DNA of 64,000 bases, taken from positions 18,881 to 82,880 of the forward strand of contig JAHBWD010000038.1 of NCBI GenBank assembly GCA_019637175.1. The letters are read 5' to 3'. This document shows positions 42,367 through 51,512 of the stretch, piece after piece. Positions within the stretch are counted from its first letter, which is position 1; every line of letters starts with the position of its first letter. Made by a program: the position numbers and the translations under genes. The stretch is from Labilithrix sp. Lineage in GTDB: Bacteria; Myxococcota_A; Polyangia; Polyangiales; Polyangiaceae. Below the pieces are notes generated by a model. It ran no database searches and was not told where the DNA came from. It saw only the letters and a program-made list of their open reading frames with translations.

Positions 42367-44259
42367 ATGCGTCGCGTCGCCGTCCTCGTCTCGCTCTCGT
42401 TCGTCGTGGCCGTCGCCGCCCTCGCGGCCTGCTCGCGCTCCGCGCGTCAGGCGAGGCCCGTCGCCACGCTCTCGACGAGCCCCGAGGCGCAGCTCGCGTT
42501 CGCCGAGATCCACGAGCGGTGGGAGAGCGGCAGGCTCGAGGCGGTGCCGTACGCAGACTTCATCAAGCGCTTCCCCGGTGACGGCGCGACGCCGCTCGCC
42601 AAGGTCTACCTCGCGTTCGCGCTCCTCGAGTCGGGCGATCGCGTCAAGGCCGACGGCGTCCTCGCCGAGCTCGCCGAGCTCGAGCCCGGCTCGACGCGCG
42701 ATCTCGCCGACGTCGCCCGCGCGCGGAGCCTCCGCCTCTACGGCGCGCCGCAGTCGGCGCTCGATCTCCTGCGGCCCCTCGTCGGCAAGATCGTCGACGA
42801 GGCCGATCGCGAGATGTTCCTCGAAGAGCTCGCGCTGACCGCGATCGCCGCGCACGACGACTACGAAGCGCTCGCCTATCTCGACGCGTGGCTCCGCGGC
42901 GTGGGCGAAGACGATCGCGATCGCGTCCGCGCGAAGATCGCGCAGATCCTCGACACGCTGCCCCGCGGCGTGCTCGAGCAGACGTACCGCACGATGCGCG
43001 CGCGCGGCGTCGCCTCGGGCTACACCGCCGACACGCAGAAGCTCGTCGCCGCGAGGCTCGCGCGCATCGCCGTCGAGACGAACGACGCGGCGCTCGCGCG
43101 GTGGCTGCTCGATCTCAGCGGCACGAGCGCCGCGCAGGCCGGCGGCGACGCGGGGCTCGAGCTCGGCGAGCTCGCCGCGAGCCGGCGCGGGCTCTCGGTC
43201 GTCGCGGGCAAGACCGTCGGCGTCCTCTTGCCGACGCGCGAGCTCCGCGACGAAGCCGCCGACGTCGTGCGCGGCGTCTCGTGGGCGCTCGACCTGCCTC
43301 GCCGCGCGGGCGCGAGCGAAGGCGTGCGCCTCATCACGCGCGACGACGGCGTCGACGAAGCGGGCACGCGCGCGGCGATGGAGGAGCTCGCGGGCGAGGG
43401 CGCCGCGGTGATCCTCGCGGGCTTCGACCGCGCGAGCGCCGATCGCGCGAGCGCGTGGAGCGAGCAGAACGGGCTGCCGGTCCTCTTGCTCAGCTCGCCG
43501 AGCGCCGCGAAGCTCCCGCGCACCTCGGCCTACGTCCTCGGCGAGCGCACCGAGCGCGAGATCGGGATGCTCGCGGAAGCGCTCGTTCGCCACGGCGTGA
43601 AGACGGCCGCGCTCGTCGTCGACGCCCCCGACGATCAAGCGGCCGCGAGCAGCGTCGAGGCGCGCTCCGGTCTCGTCTTCCTCCCGCCGATCCGCTGCGA
43701 CGTTCCGCTCGCCGAGGCCGGCAAGCCGCGCTTTCCCGTGGCGTCGTGGCTCGCGTCGGGCGCCCAGGGCTGGATCGTCTCCGGGCCTTCGTCGTGCGCG
43801 CGCGACGTGCTGCGCGACGTGCGCCGCGTCTTCGACACGCAACGTCAGACGGCCGATCGATGGTTCGGCGTGACGCTCGAGTCGGGCATTCCTCCGGCGG
43901 AGGTCCCACGCGGGATCGCCCTCGTCAGCGCGTCGGCGGGCCTCGTCCCGATCGTCGCGACGCGCCCCGAGGAGGCGCGCGAAGAAGACGTGCGGGCCTT
44001 CATGGAGCGATTCGGCGTGCGGCCCAGCTACTGGACGGCCATCGGTCGCGACGCGGGCGTCCTCGCGCGCGCCGCGCTCGCGCCGCTTCCTCCGGACACC
44101 ACGAGCGATCTCAAGAGCGTGACGCAGCGACGCGCGATCGTACAGGCAGGGCTCTCGGCGGCGCGCGTGAGGTTGTGGACGACCGACGATCGAGGCTTCG
44201 GCAGGGATCGAATCCTGCCGCGCGCGCTCCGCATCGCGACGTCGATCCCGACCAAGTAG
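42367..44259 (+). CDS. LpoA/LppC-like penicillin-binding-protein activator or periplasmic-binding-like lipoprotein
   Basis: 630 aa: lipoprotein signal MRRVAVLVSLSFVVAVAALAAC (Cys22). The first 270 residues are TPR-like helices (LAKVYLAFALLESGDRVKADGVLAELAE). From about 280 a type-1 periplasmic-binding fold starts with TVGVLLPTRELRDEAADVVRGVSWAL, then VILAGFDRASADRASAWSEQNGLPVLLLSSP. This two-domain plan is that of LpoA (activator of PBP1a), also shared by some branched-chain amino-acid binding proteins. Genes for a transporter are absent, which favours an LpoA-like role. It heads a run with two amylase genes. Confidence 0.78.
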   Translation: MRRVAVLVSLSFVVAVAALAACSRSARQARPVATLSTSPEAQLAFAEIHERWESGRLEAVPYADFIKRFPGDGATPLAKVYLAFALLESGDRVKADGVLAELAELEPGSTRDLADVARARSLRLYGAPQSALDLLRPLVGKIVDEADREMFLEELALTAIAAHDDYEALAYLDAWLRGVGEDDRDRVRAKIAQILDTLPRGVLEQTYRTMRARGVASGYTADTQKLVAARLARIAVETNDAALARWLLDLSGTSAAQAGGDAGLELGELAASRRGLSVVAGKTVGVLLPTRELRDEAADVVRGVSWALDLPRRAGASEGVRLITRDDGVDEAGTRAAMEELAGEGAAVILAGFDRASADRASAWSEQNGLPVLLLSSPSAAKLPRTSAYVLGERTEREIGMLAEALVRHGVKTAALVVDAPDDQAAASSVEARSGLVFLPPIRCDVPLAEAGKPRFPVASWLASGAQGWIVSGPSSCARDVLRDVRRVFDTQRQTADRWFGVTLESGIPPAEVPRGIALVSASAGLVPIVATRPEEAREEDVRAFMERFGVRPSYWTAIGRDAGVLARAALAPLPPDTTSDLKSVTQRRAIVQAGLSAARVRLWTTDDRGFGRDRILPRALRIATSIPTK

Positions 44260-44297
44260 CAAGTAGGGAAGGCACGCGGGATGCGTGCGCGATCGGC

Positions 44298-44471
44298 ATG
44301 CGCATCCAACCTCCACCGCCGGGCTCACCGCCCTTGCCCGAGCCGACGCCGGATCCGGTGCCGACGCCCCACACGCCTTCGGGGCCCGTCCCGCACGATC
44401 CCGTGCCCGTTCCGCCCGATCCCACCGAGCCGCCGCTCGTCCGGTTTGCCGGTCTCGCGCCCCGAGGCTAG
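44298..44471 (+). CDS. Small proline-rich open frame (57 aa), doubtful
   Basis: Between the LpoA-like gene and the first amylase gene, ATG 44298 opens a 57-codon frame whose product is about 40 percent Pro with PDPVP and PHDPVPV repeats. Ribosome site is weak. Codon positions fit coding sequence, but the low complexity makes a chance frame likely. No function can be proposed. Confidence 0.3.
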   Translation: MRIQPPPPGSPPLPEPTPDPVPTPHTPSGPVPHDPVPVPPDPTEPPLVRFAGLAPRG

Positions 44472-44480
44472 ACCTCGTCC

Positions 44481-46631
44481 GTGGCGGCTTTCCGATCCCG
44501 TGGCAAGAGCGCGCGCGCCGCGTCGATCGCGCTCGCGCTCGGCGTCGCGCTGGGCTCGGGCTGCGCTTCGTCGTCGGAGGAGGCTCCGTCGCCGCGCGTC
44601 TGCGGGCTCAGGATCTGGCACAAGCCCGTCAGCCGCGACGCGCACGTGGAGATCGTCGGCGATCACGACGGGTGGAAGCGCCCCGGCGTCGTCCCCGAGC
44701 TCACCGCCGACGGCTGGCGCGTCGCGGCGATCGACACGACGCCCGGCGAGCACGCGTACGCGATCCTCGAAGACGGCGTGTGGCTCGCGGATCGCAACGT
44801 GCCGATGACCGCCTTCCACGAGGGCCGCGAGGTCGCGCTCGCCGTCGTCTCCGACTGCGAGCGCCCGCTCTTGAGCGTCGACGGGGTCGACGCCACGGCC
44901 GAAGGGCGCGCGGTCGTGCGCGCGAGCTTCCTGCCGGCACGGAGCGGCGCGCTGCTCGAGCCCGCGAGCGTCACCGTCACCTCGCGCGACGGCGTGGATC
45001 TCCCGCTCGCGTCCTTCGACGCGAAGACCGGCGCGCTCCGCTTCGAGGCCTCGGGCCTGAAACGTGGAAAATACATCTTTTCCCTCGGCGCGAAGGACAC
45101 GGCGGGCAGAGAGGCCGACGAGGCGATCGCCACGGTATGGATCGAGCCGTACCGGTGGGATCCGCGCGACGCGATCGTCTATCAGGTCTTCGTCGATCGC
45201 TTCCGCGGCGACGCAGGTCCGCTCGCGACGCCGCCGCGCCCGTCGGATCGCGCCGGGGGCACGCTCGCCGGCGTCCGCCAGGCGCTCGAGAGCGGCGAGA
45301 TCGAGGCGCTCGGCGCCAACACGCTGTGGCTCTCGCCGCTCTACGAGAACCCCGAGGGCGATTTTCCCGGCAACGACGGCCGCGCGTACACGAGCTACCA
45401 CGGCTACTGGCCGATCGCGTCGCGGGCGCTCGACGCGCGCGTCGCCTCCGAGGCCGAGCTCGATCGCTTCATGGCCGTCGCCCACGCGCGGGGCATCCGC
45501 GTCCTCTTCGACGTCGTGCCGAACCACGTCCACGAGCAGCACCCGTGGGTGAAGCAACACCCCGACTGGTTCAAGACCGACTGCCTGTGCGGGCAAGGCG
45601 CGTGCGACTGGGCCGCGCACATCCGCACGTGCTGGTTCGCCCCGTACCTGCCCGACCTCGACTGGACGCGCTCCGACGTCGCGCGCGCGGCGACCGCCGA
45701 GGTCATGTGGTGGTTCGAGCGATGGGGCGCCGACGGCCTCCGCATCGACGCCGTGCCGATGATGCCGCGCGCGGCGACGCGTCGGATCGCGACGGCCGTC
45801 CGCTCGCGCTACGGGCACGAGGGCAACGTCCCTTACATCCTCGGCGAGAATTTCACCGGCCCCGGCGGCTATCAGAACCTTCGCTACGACCTCGGCCCGT
45901 TCGGGCTCGACGGCAGCTTCCACTTTCCGCTCATGTGGACGCTCCGCCAGACGATCGCCGAAGAGGCCGGGCCGATGGCCGACATCGAGCAGAGCTTCCG
46001 CGCCGGCGAGACCGCGTGGGACGGCGCGGGCGCGGTGATGGGGCTGATGATCGACAACCACGACGTCTCGCGCTTCGCGTCGGTGAGCGCGGGCAACGCG
46101 GGCGGCGACGCGTGGAGCCCCGCGCCGCAGCCGCTCGATCCCCTCGTCTACGCCAAGCAGCGCCTCGCGCTCGCGACCGTGCTCACGCTCCCCGGCGCGC
46201 CCGTCATCTACTACGGCGACGAGGTCGGCCTCGCGGGCCGCAACGATCCCGACTCGCGCAAGGTGATGCCCGCGGAGGGCGCGCTCTTGCCCGCGCAGAT
46301 CGAGACGCGCGACCTCGCACGCAAGGTCGGCAAGGCGCGCGCGTGCTCCGAGGCGCTGCGCCGCGGCGCGCTCCGCACGCTGGTCGCCGACAAGGAGCGC
46401 TTCGTCTTCGCGCGCGAGATCGCGGGCGACGTCCACGGCGCCGCGATCGTCTCGCTCTCGCGGCGGCCCTCGCTCGCCGTCGAGATCCCGCTGCCCGCGG
46501 GCGCGCCCGCCGTTTTCGTCGACGCCGTCACCGGGGCGCGCGTCGAGGCGCGCGACGGCGCCGCGAGCCTCCCGGCCGACGCGTTCGGGGTCCATGTGTT
46601 GCTGCCGGCCGACGGTCCCTGCGCCCGCTGA
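44481..46631 (+). CDS. Lipoprotein alpha-amylase, GH13 (first)
   Basis: 716-aa cell-surface enzyme. Signal with lipobox LGSGC near residue 28, an N-terminal CBM48-like beta-sandwich (about 40-115: VEIVGDHDGWKRPGVVPEL), a linker, then the GH13 barrel from about 225 (DAIVYQVFVDRFRGD). Region I DVVPNHVHE, nucleophile Asp in DGLRIDAVP near 421, acid/base Glu in ILGENF near 456, third acid Asp in MIDNHDVSR near 525, and a C-terminal beta domain. The start is GTG 44481. It hydrolyses alpha-1,4-glucans outside the cell; exact product specificity unknown. Confidence 0.9.
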   Translation: MAAFRSRGKSARAASIALALGVALGSGCASSSEEAPSPRVCGLRIWHKPVSRDAHVEIVGDHDGWKRPGVVPELTADGWRVAAIDTTPGEHAYAILEDGVWLADRNVPMTAFHEGREVALAVVSDCERPLLSVDGVDATAEGRAVVRASFLPARSGALLEPASVTVTSRDGVDLPLASFDAKTGALRFEASGLKRGKYIFSLGAKDTAGREADEAIATVWIEPYRWDPRDAIVYQVFVDRFRGDAGPLATPPRPSDRAGGTLAGVRQALESGEIEALGANTLWLSPLYENPEGDFPGNDGRAYTSYHGYWPIASRALDARVASEAELDRFMAVAHARGIRVLFDVVPNHVHEQHPWVKQHPDWFKTDCLCGQGACDWAAHIRTCWFAPYLPDLDWTRSDVARAATAEVMWWFERWGADGLRIDAVPMMPRAATRRIATAVRSRYGHEGNVPYILGENFTGPGGYQNLRYDLGPFGLDGSFHFPLMWTLRQTIAEEAGPMADIEQSFRAGETAWDGAGAVMGLMIDNHDVSRFASVSAGNAGGDAWSPAPQPLDPLVYAKQRLALATVLTLPGAPVIYYGDEVGLAGRNDPDSRKVMPAEGALLPAQIETRDLARKVGKARACSEALRRGALRTLVADKERFVFAREIAGDVHGAAIVSLSRRPSLAVEIPLPAGAPAVFVDAVTGARVEARDGAASLPADAFGVHVLLPADGPCAR

Positions 46632-46660
46632 GGAAAAAAGCCCTGGAGACCGGCTCGTGA

Positions 46661-46701
46661 CTCAGGCATGAGTTGACAAACCTGGACCCTGGGCCATCCT
46701 G
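46661..46701 (+). promoter_or_regulatory. Promoter-like region with inverted repeat before the second amylase
   Basis: ACTCA-GGCA-TGAGT at 46661-46674 is an inverted repeat overlapping a perfect -35 box TTGACA at 46674-46679. A weak -10 (CATCCT, 46696-46701) follows after 16 bp, within an 11-bp direct repeat TGGGCCATCCT (46691-46712). This suggests separate, regulated transcription of the second amylase gene. Confidence 0.35.
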
Positions 46702-46737
46702 GGCCATCCTCTGCGTTCTGCCGCGCCTCGGAGCTCC

Positions 46738-48813
46738 ATGACTCTTGCCCGCACGTTTGGCCTCCTCGCGACCGCGGGAGCTTTCTCGTTCGCCGTCTCG
46801 CTCTCCGCGTGCGGGAGCGACGAGCCCCAGAACCGCGACTTCGGACAGCCTCCGGATCCGAACGTCTTCAACCCCGGCCTCGGCGGCGGAGACGGCTACG
46901 GCTACGGCGGCGGCGAGCAGCCGTTCGTCTGCCCCGATCCCCTCAAGCGCTGCACGCACACGCTGACGTATCCGTTCAACGGCGAGACCTCGGTCGAGCT
47001 CCGCGGCGACTTCGGCGGCCCCGAGACGTGGCAGCAAGGCAAGCCGATGACGAAGAAGGGCGACGTCTGGTCGGTCGACTTCACCGTCCCCTACGGCACG
47101 GCGATTCAGTACAAGTTCTTCGTCGACGGCAGCGAGTGGAAGATCGACACGGCGCAGCCCACCGTCACCGACGCCAACAGCAACACGAACAACACGTTCG
47201 CCGGCAAGACGTGCTCGCCGGCGATCTGCGAAGAAGAGGGCGCGCTGCCCCCGGGCGTCTTCGACTGGCGCGACTCGGTCATCTACTTCGTCTTCGTCGA
47301 TCGCTTCCTCAACGGGAACACGGCCAACGACTGCAACGTGCCGGGCGTGAGCGGAGGCAACAAGTCGATCGCCAACTACCAGGGCGGCGACTGGGCCGGC
47401 GTGACCCAGAAGATCAACGACGGCTACTTCAACGATCTCGGCGTCAACACGCTCTGGATCACCGTGCCGTTCGACAACCCGCTGGTCGCGGGCCAGGGCG
47501 TCGGCGGCGACAACCACCAGTACTCGGGCTACCACGGCTACTGGCCGAAGTTCGACAGCGACAACCCCGCGACGCTCGCTTCCGAGGGCTGCTTCGGGAC
47601 GTTCGCCGAGCTCCGCGCGCTCATCGCCGCCGCGCACGCCAAGGGGCTCAAGGTCCTCTTCGACTTCGCGATGGTGCACGTGCACGACTCGTCGGCGATC
47701 GTCGCGGCGCACTCCGACTGGTTCTGGCCCAACGACAACGGGCGCGGCGGCAACTGCATCTGCGGCGAGGGCTGCTCGTGGGACGTGCTGCCCGATCGCG
47801 AGCGCTGCTGGTTCACCGGGTACCTGCCGCACTGGAACTACACCAACGCGGCCGCGCGCGCGTACTCGGTGTCGAACGCGATCGAGTGGATCAGGCAAAC
47901 CGCCGACGCTTCGGGCAACGGCGTCGACGGCTTCCGCGCCGACGCGATCAAGCACGTCGACATCTCATGGCTCACCGAGCTGCGCGCGCGGGTGAAGAGC
48001 GACATCACCGCGACGCAGACGCCGGCCCAGCGCTTCTACATGGTCGGCGAGACGTACGACTTCGGAAACCGCGACGTCATCAAGGCGTACGTCGATCCGA
48101 GCACCAAGCTCGACGGGCAGTTCGACTTCCCGCTCCGGCGTCACATCGTCGAAGCGGCGATCATGCGCACGATGAACATGAGCGACCTCGCGTCGTTCAT
48201 GAACGGCAACGACTACTACTACGGGGCGAGCGCCGTCATGAGCACGTTCGTGGGCAACCATGACCTGCCGCGCGTCATCCACCTCGCGGCCAACAATCGC
48301 CTCTGGGGCAACGATCAAGGCGCCGACGGCAAGAACCTCGCGTGGGAGGGCCAGCCCGGCCTCGTCTCCGAGATCGAGGCGTACGAGCGGCTCGCCAACG
48401 GATTCGCGATCATCTTCACGAACCGCGGCGCGCCGCTCGTCTACTACGGCGACGAGATCGGTCTGCCCGGCGCGGGCGATCCCGACAACCGGCGATTCAT
48501 GCAGTGGTCGGGGCTCACCGCGAACCAGACGTTCCTCCGCGATCGCCTGAAGAAGCTCGGCGACATCCGGAGCAAGCACCCCGCGCTCCGCCGCGGCACA
48601 CGCACGACGCTCGAGTCGAACGCCGACGTCTGGGCGTACACGCGCAGCACGAGCGGCGACACCGTGCACGTCGCGATCAACCGGAGCGACGGCGACAAGA
48701 CCGTCGGCTCGCTCCCCGCGGGCACGTACACGGAGCTCATCACCGGCGCGACCGTGAACGGCCCGAGCGTCTCGATCCCGCCGCGTCAAACGCGGATCTT
48801 CGTGGCCAAGTGA
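46738..48813 (+). CDS. Lipoprotein alpha-amylase, GH13 (second)
   Basis: 691-aa surface enzyme: signal MTLARTFGLLATAGAFSFAVSLSAC (Cys25), Gly/Tyr linker, a starch-binding-like sandwich at about 75-150 (VELRGDFGGPETWQQG, IQYKFFVDGSEWKID), then a GH13 barrel from about 175 (DWRDSVIYFVFVDRFLNG). Catalytic Asp in DGFRADAIKH near 400, Glu in MVGETYDF near 437, Asp in FVGNHDLPR near 507. Several Asn/Asp-rich loops and Cys pairs (CICGEGCSWD) differ from the first copy. The two neighbouring enzymes are paralogues of moderate divergence with the same domain plan. Confidence 0.9.
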   Translation: MTLARTFGLLATAGAFSFAVSLSACGSDEPQNRDFGQPPDPNVFNPGLGGGDGYGYGGGEQPFVCPDPLKRCTHTLTYPFNGETSVELRGDFGGPETWQQGKPMTKKGDVWSVDFTVPYGTAIQYKFFVDGSEWKIDTAQPTVTDANSNTNNTFAGKTCSPAICEEEGALPPGVFDWRDSVIYFVFVDRFLNGNTANDCNVPGVSGGNKSIANYQGGDWAGVTQKINDGYFNDLGVNTLWITVPFDNPLVAGQGVGGDNHQYSGYHGYWPKFDSDNPATLASEGCFGTFAELRALIAAAHAKGLKVLFDFAMVHVHDSSAIVAAHSDWFWPNDNGRGGNCICGEGCSWDVLPDRERCWFTGYLPHWNYTNAAARAYSVSNAIEWIRQTADASGNGVDGFRADAIKHVDISWLTELRARVKSDITATQTPAQRFYMVGETYDFGNRDVIKAYVDPSTKLDGQFDFPLRRHIVEAAIMRTMNMSDLASFMNGNDYYYGASAVMSTFVGNHDLPRVIHLAANNRLWGNDQGADGKNLAWEGQPGLVSEIEAYERLANGFAIIFTNRGAPLVYYGDEIGLPGAGDPDNRRFMQWSGLTANQTFLRDRLKKLGDIRSKHPALRRGTRTTLESNADVWAYTRSTSGDTVHVAINRSDGDKTVGSLPAGTYTELITGATVNGPSVSIPPRQTRIFVAK

Positions 48814-48837
48814 CGGCGGCGCGATAGTCTCGTCGAG

Positions 48838-49842
48838 GTGAATCTTCGTCGCTTCGCGTGGTTGAGCATCGTGCTCATGGGGCCGGCGACGACGGCCCAC
48901 TGCTCCTCCTTCGACGAAGGGGAGCGCGCGCCCGACGGCGGCGCGCCCGACGGCGGCGCTCTCGACGCACCGACTCCGATCTCGGAGAGCGGGATCGCTC
49001 CCGACGGCGGCGACGCGGTGCTCGTCTCCGAAGTCGGAGGCACGCTCGGCGGCTTTGGCGCCGGCGCCGGCGGCGTCGCATGGAGCGTGGGCGACGTCGT
49101 GAAGAGCGCGTCGGCCGCGCAGGCGACGCTCGGCGCGTACACGTCGAGCAACACGCTCTCGGGCTTCCTCACGGTCAGCGGCGGCGACGTCTTCTTCACG
49201 CGCGCCGAGGCGATCGTCCGCTGTCAGCTCGGCGGTGAGTGCGGACCCGCCGGCGGGCTCGCGTTCGGCCTCGACGAGCCGGGCGCGATCGCGCTCTCGC
49301 GATCGGACGGACAGCTCTACGTCGCAGAGCGGAGCGGCCGCAAGCGGCTCCTCCGATGCGCGCCGGCGAACTGCGCCAACGCCACGGCGATCGCCGTGCT
49401 CGCCGACGCGCCGATCTTCCTGGCGCCCGCCGGAGCTCGGATCTTCCTCGGCTACGCGAGCGGCGTCGTCGAAGCGACGACGTACGCCCCGAGCGACGCT
49501 GGGGCGGCGCCGATCGCGACGGTCGACGCGCTCGCCGGGCTCGTCGCCGACGGCGACAGCGCCTACTGGATCGAGGCGGGCGCGAACCGGATCGTCCATC
49601 GTCGTGTGGCCAGCGGCGAAGAGGCGCCGATCCCGTTCGCCGTGATCTCGGCCCGCGATCTCACCCTCGCGGGCGACGACCTCTACTGGCTCGAGACGAG
49701 CACGGGCACGGTGCGGCGCTGCCGCAGGCCGGCGTGCGCGACGGCGGCCGACGTCGTGCGCTTGCCGGGTGCGACGCGCCTCGCCGTCGGCGACCGCGTC
49801 TACCTGAGCGACGGATCCAAGATCTTCGCGTACCCGCTCTGA
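48838..49842 (+). CDS. Lipoprotein, beta-propeller-like
   Basis: 334 aa starting at GTG 48838; signal near residues 5-22 ends TTAHC (lipobox variant). An Asp/Gly/Ala linker with PDGGAPDGGA follows, then short repeats such as GGDVFFTRAEAIVRC, GQLYVAERSGRKRLLRC and DDLYWLETSTGTVRRC that look like six-bladed NHL/WD-like propeller blades with Cys. Function unknown. The next three genes are similarly arranged lipoproteins on the same strand. Confidence 0.68.
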   Translation: MNLRRFAWLSIVLMGPATTAHCSSFDEGERAPDGGAPDGGALDAPTPISESGIAPDGGDAVLVSEVGGTLGGFGAGAGGVAWSVGDVVKSASAAQATLGAYTSSNTLSGFLTVSGGDVFFTRAEAIVRCQLGGECGPAGGLAFGLDEPGAIALSRSDGQLYVAERSGRKRLLRCAPANCANATAIAVLADAPIFLAPAGARIFLGYASGVVEATTYAPSDAGAAPIATVDALAGLVADGDSAYWIEAGANRIVHRRVASGEEAPIPFAVISARDLTLAGDDLYWLETSTGTVRRCRRPACATAADVVRLPGATRLAVGDRVYLSDGSKIFAYPL

Positions 49843-49870
49843 CCTGCGCGTCGTGTAGTCTGCGTCCATC

Positions 49871-50260
49871 ATGGCTCGCTCCTGGATGCTCCTCCTCCTC
49901 TTGGCGGCTTGCGGCAACCCGCCCGAGCCGATGGTGCCCGCGGCGCCGAGCGCGGAGCCGGTCGCTTCGTCTGCGGCGCCCGAGCCGCAGGCGCCTGCCA
50001 AGCGGCGCAAGCCGTTCGAGATCCACAGCTCGTGCGCCGAGGTCGCCACGCTCGTCTTCGGCGAAGATCCGAAGAACCCCGAAGCCGGGCGGCGCACGAT
50101 CGCCCCGAGCTCGACCCTCGACGGACCGCGCGACGAGAACGGGAATCAAACCGTGTGGCTGCTCGACGAGAAGGGCGAGCCGCTCGTGAAGGTGAACGTC
50201 ACGAAAGGCATGAAGCAGCTCGAGATCGGCCGAAGCTGCCGAACGCTCGACGCACGCTGA
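49871..50260 (+). CDS. Small lipoprotein, unknown
   Basis: 129 aa: signal MARSWMLLLLLAAC (Cys14), a Pro/Ala/Glu linker (residues 15-45) and an 80-residue C-terminal domain with two Cys (FEIHSSCAEVATLVFGED and IGRSCRTLD). The spacing of the cysteines suggests one disulfide joining the ends of a small domain. No family recognised. Confidence 0.7.
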   Translation: MARSWMLLLLLAACGNPPEPMVPAAPSAEPVASSAAPEPQAPAKRRKPFEIHSSCAEVATLVFGEDPKNPEAGRRTIAPSSTLDGPRDENGNQTVWLLDEKGEPLVKVNVTKGMKQLEIGRSCRTLDAR

Positions 50261-50278
50261 ACGACCGGATGAGCTAGG

Positions 50279-51496
50279 ATGCTTTCCGTGCGTCGTCTCA
50301 TGACCAGACGCGTGGTCGTCGCGATCGCGCTCACGGCGTTGACCGCGTGTGGGCTGTTCGCGTCGCCGGGTGAATACGGCGCTGGATCGAGCGACGACGG
50401 CGCCGCCGACGCGGCGCCGTCGAACGACGCGCTCGTCGCGCCCGAAGCGGTCGTGCTGCCCGACGGCAACGTCGTACCCGCTTCGGCGGGCACGATCACG
50501 CTCGTCGCCGGCGAGCGCGATCCCACCTCGCCCGACGACAACCCCGCGTGGTCGGCCGACACCTGGAGCGGCATCCTCGACGCGACGGGCCGCGTCACCG
50601 CGTGGAAGGTCGAGCGCAGCGCGACGCTGGTCGGCCCGTTCGACACCGCGGGGCTCGTCGACGGGCGCTGGGCGCTCGTCAACGAGAGCTTCGGGCTCGC
50701 GGGCGCTCGCGGCACCGCGCTCCAGTCGACGGGATGGGGACCGGGCGTCGTGGGTGATTGGCGCGCGTCGCGCGCGGCGATGCCCGACGGCGTCAACGAC
50801 ATCGTCCGCGTCTTCAGCGGGCCGTCGCTCGTGACGATCGGCGGGACGCGCACCGTCGCCGTCGACGGCGGCACGAGCACGTTCTCGATCAACGAGACGT
50901 TCTCGGCGACCGTCGACTCCGCTGAAAACTCGCTCGGCAACTTCGCGGGAGGCGAGTCGCTCAACACCTCGCGTTCGCGCGCCGGACTCGCCGTCGGAGA
51001 CGGCTTCCTCTACGTCGTCGGCGGGCGCGCCGCGGCGCCGAGCGGCATCACGACGTCGATCGAGGTCGCCAAGGTCGACGCCACGACGGGCGTACCTGGT
51101 CCGTTCACCCAGGTCACCACCGCGTCGAGCGAGGGCGGCGATCACCGCGTGTTCTTGCCCGGCGTCGTCGTCGCCGAGGGCTACCTCTTCGTCGCCGGCG
51201 GTCGCGTCACGACGGGCAACGCGCCCACCGACGTCGTCATCTCGGCGAAGATCGACCCGGCCAACGGCGCGCTGGGTGCGTTCCAGAACGTCACGAAGCT
51301 CCCCGCGCCGGTGCGGGACTTCGCGATCGTCGCCCACAAGGGCAAGCTCTACGTCGCGGGCGGCATCACGGAGTCCGGCCGCACCGACGTCGTCGCCTCC
51401 GCCACGATCGCCGCCGACGGAACGCTGAGCGCGTGGGACACCACGCACGCGAAGCTTCCGGCGCCGCGCTCCGACATCGCAGTGATCGCCCATTGA
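50279..51496 (+). CDS. Lipoprotein with kelch-like repeats
   Basis: 405 aa: signal ending ALTALTAC (Cys24), an Asp/Ala linker, then blades such as VGDGFLYVVGGRAAAPSGITTSIEVAKVD, AEGYLFVAGGRVTTGNAPTDVVISAKID and HKGKLYVAGGITESGRTDVVASATI. The GG pair and the following hydrophobic strand are kelch-repeat hallmarks. The start may be ATG 50279 or the ATG seven codons later. Probably a surface binding protein; ligand unknown. Confidence 0.75.
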   Translation: MLSVRRLMTRRVVVAIALTALTACGLFASPGEYGAGSSDDGAADAAPSNDALVAPEAVVLPDGNVVPASAGTITLVAGERDPTSPDDNPAWSADTWSGILDATGRVTAWKVERSATLVGPFDTAGLVDGRWALVNESFGLAGARGTALQSTGWGPGVVGDWRASRAAMPDGVNDIVRVFSGPSLVTIGGTRTVAVDGGTSTFSINETFSATVDSAENSLGNFAGGESLNTSRSRAGLAVGDGFLYVVGGRAAAPSGITTSIEVAKVDATTGVPGPFTQVTTASSEGGDHRVFLPGVVVAEGYLFVAGGRVTTGNAPTDVVISAKIDPANGALGAFQNVTKLPAPVRDFAIVAHKGKLYVAGGITESGRTDVVASATIAADGTLSAWDTTHAKLPAPRSDIAVIAH

Positions 51497-51512
51497 CCCA
51501 CGAGGTAGTCAG

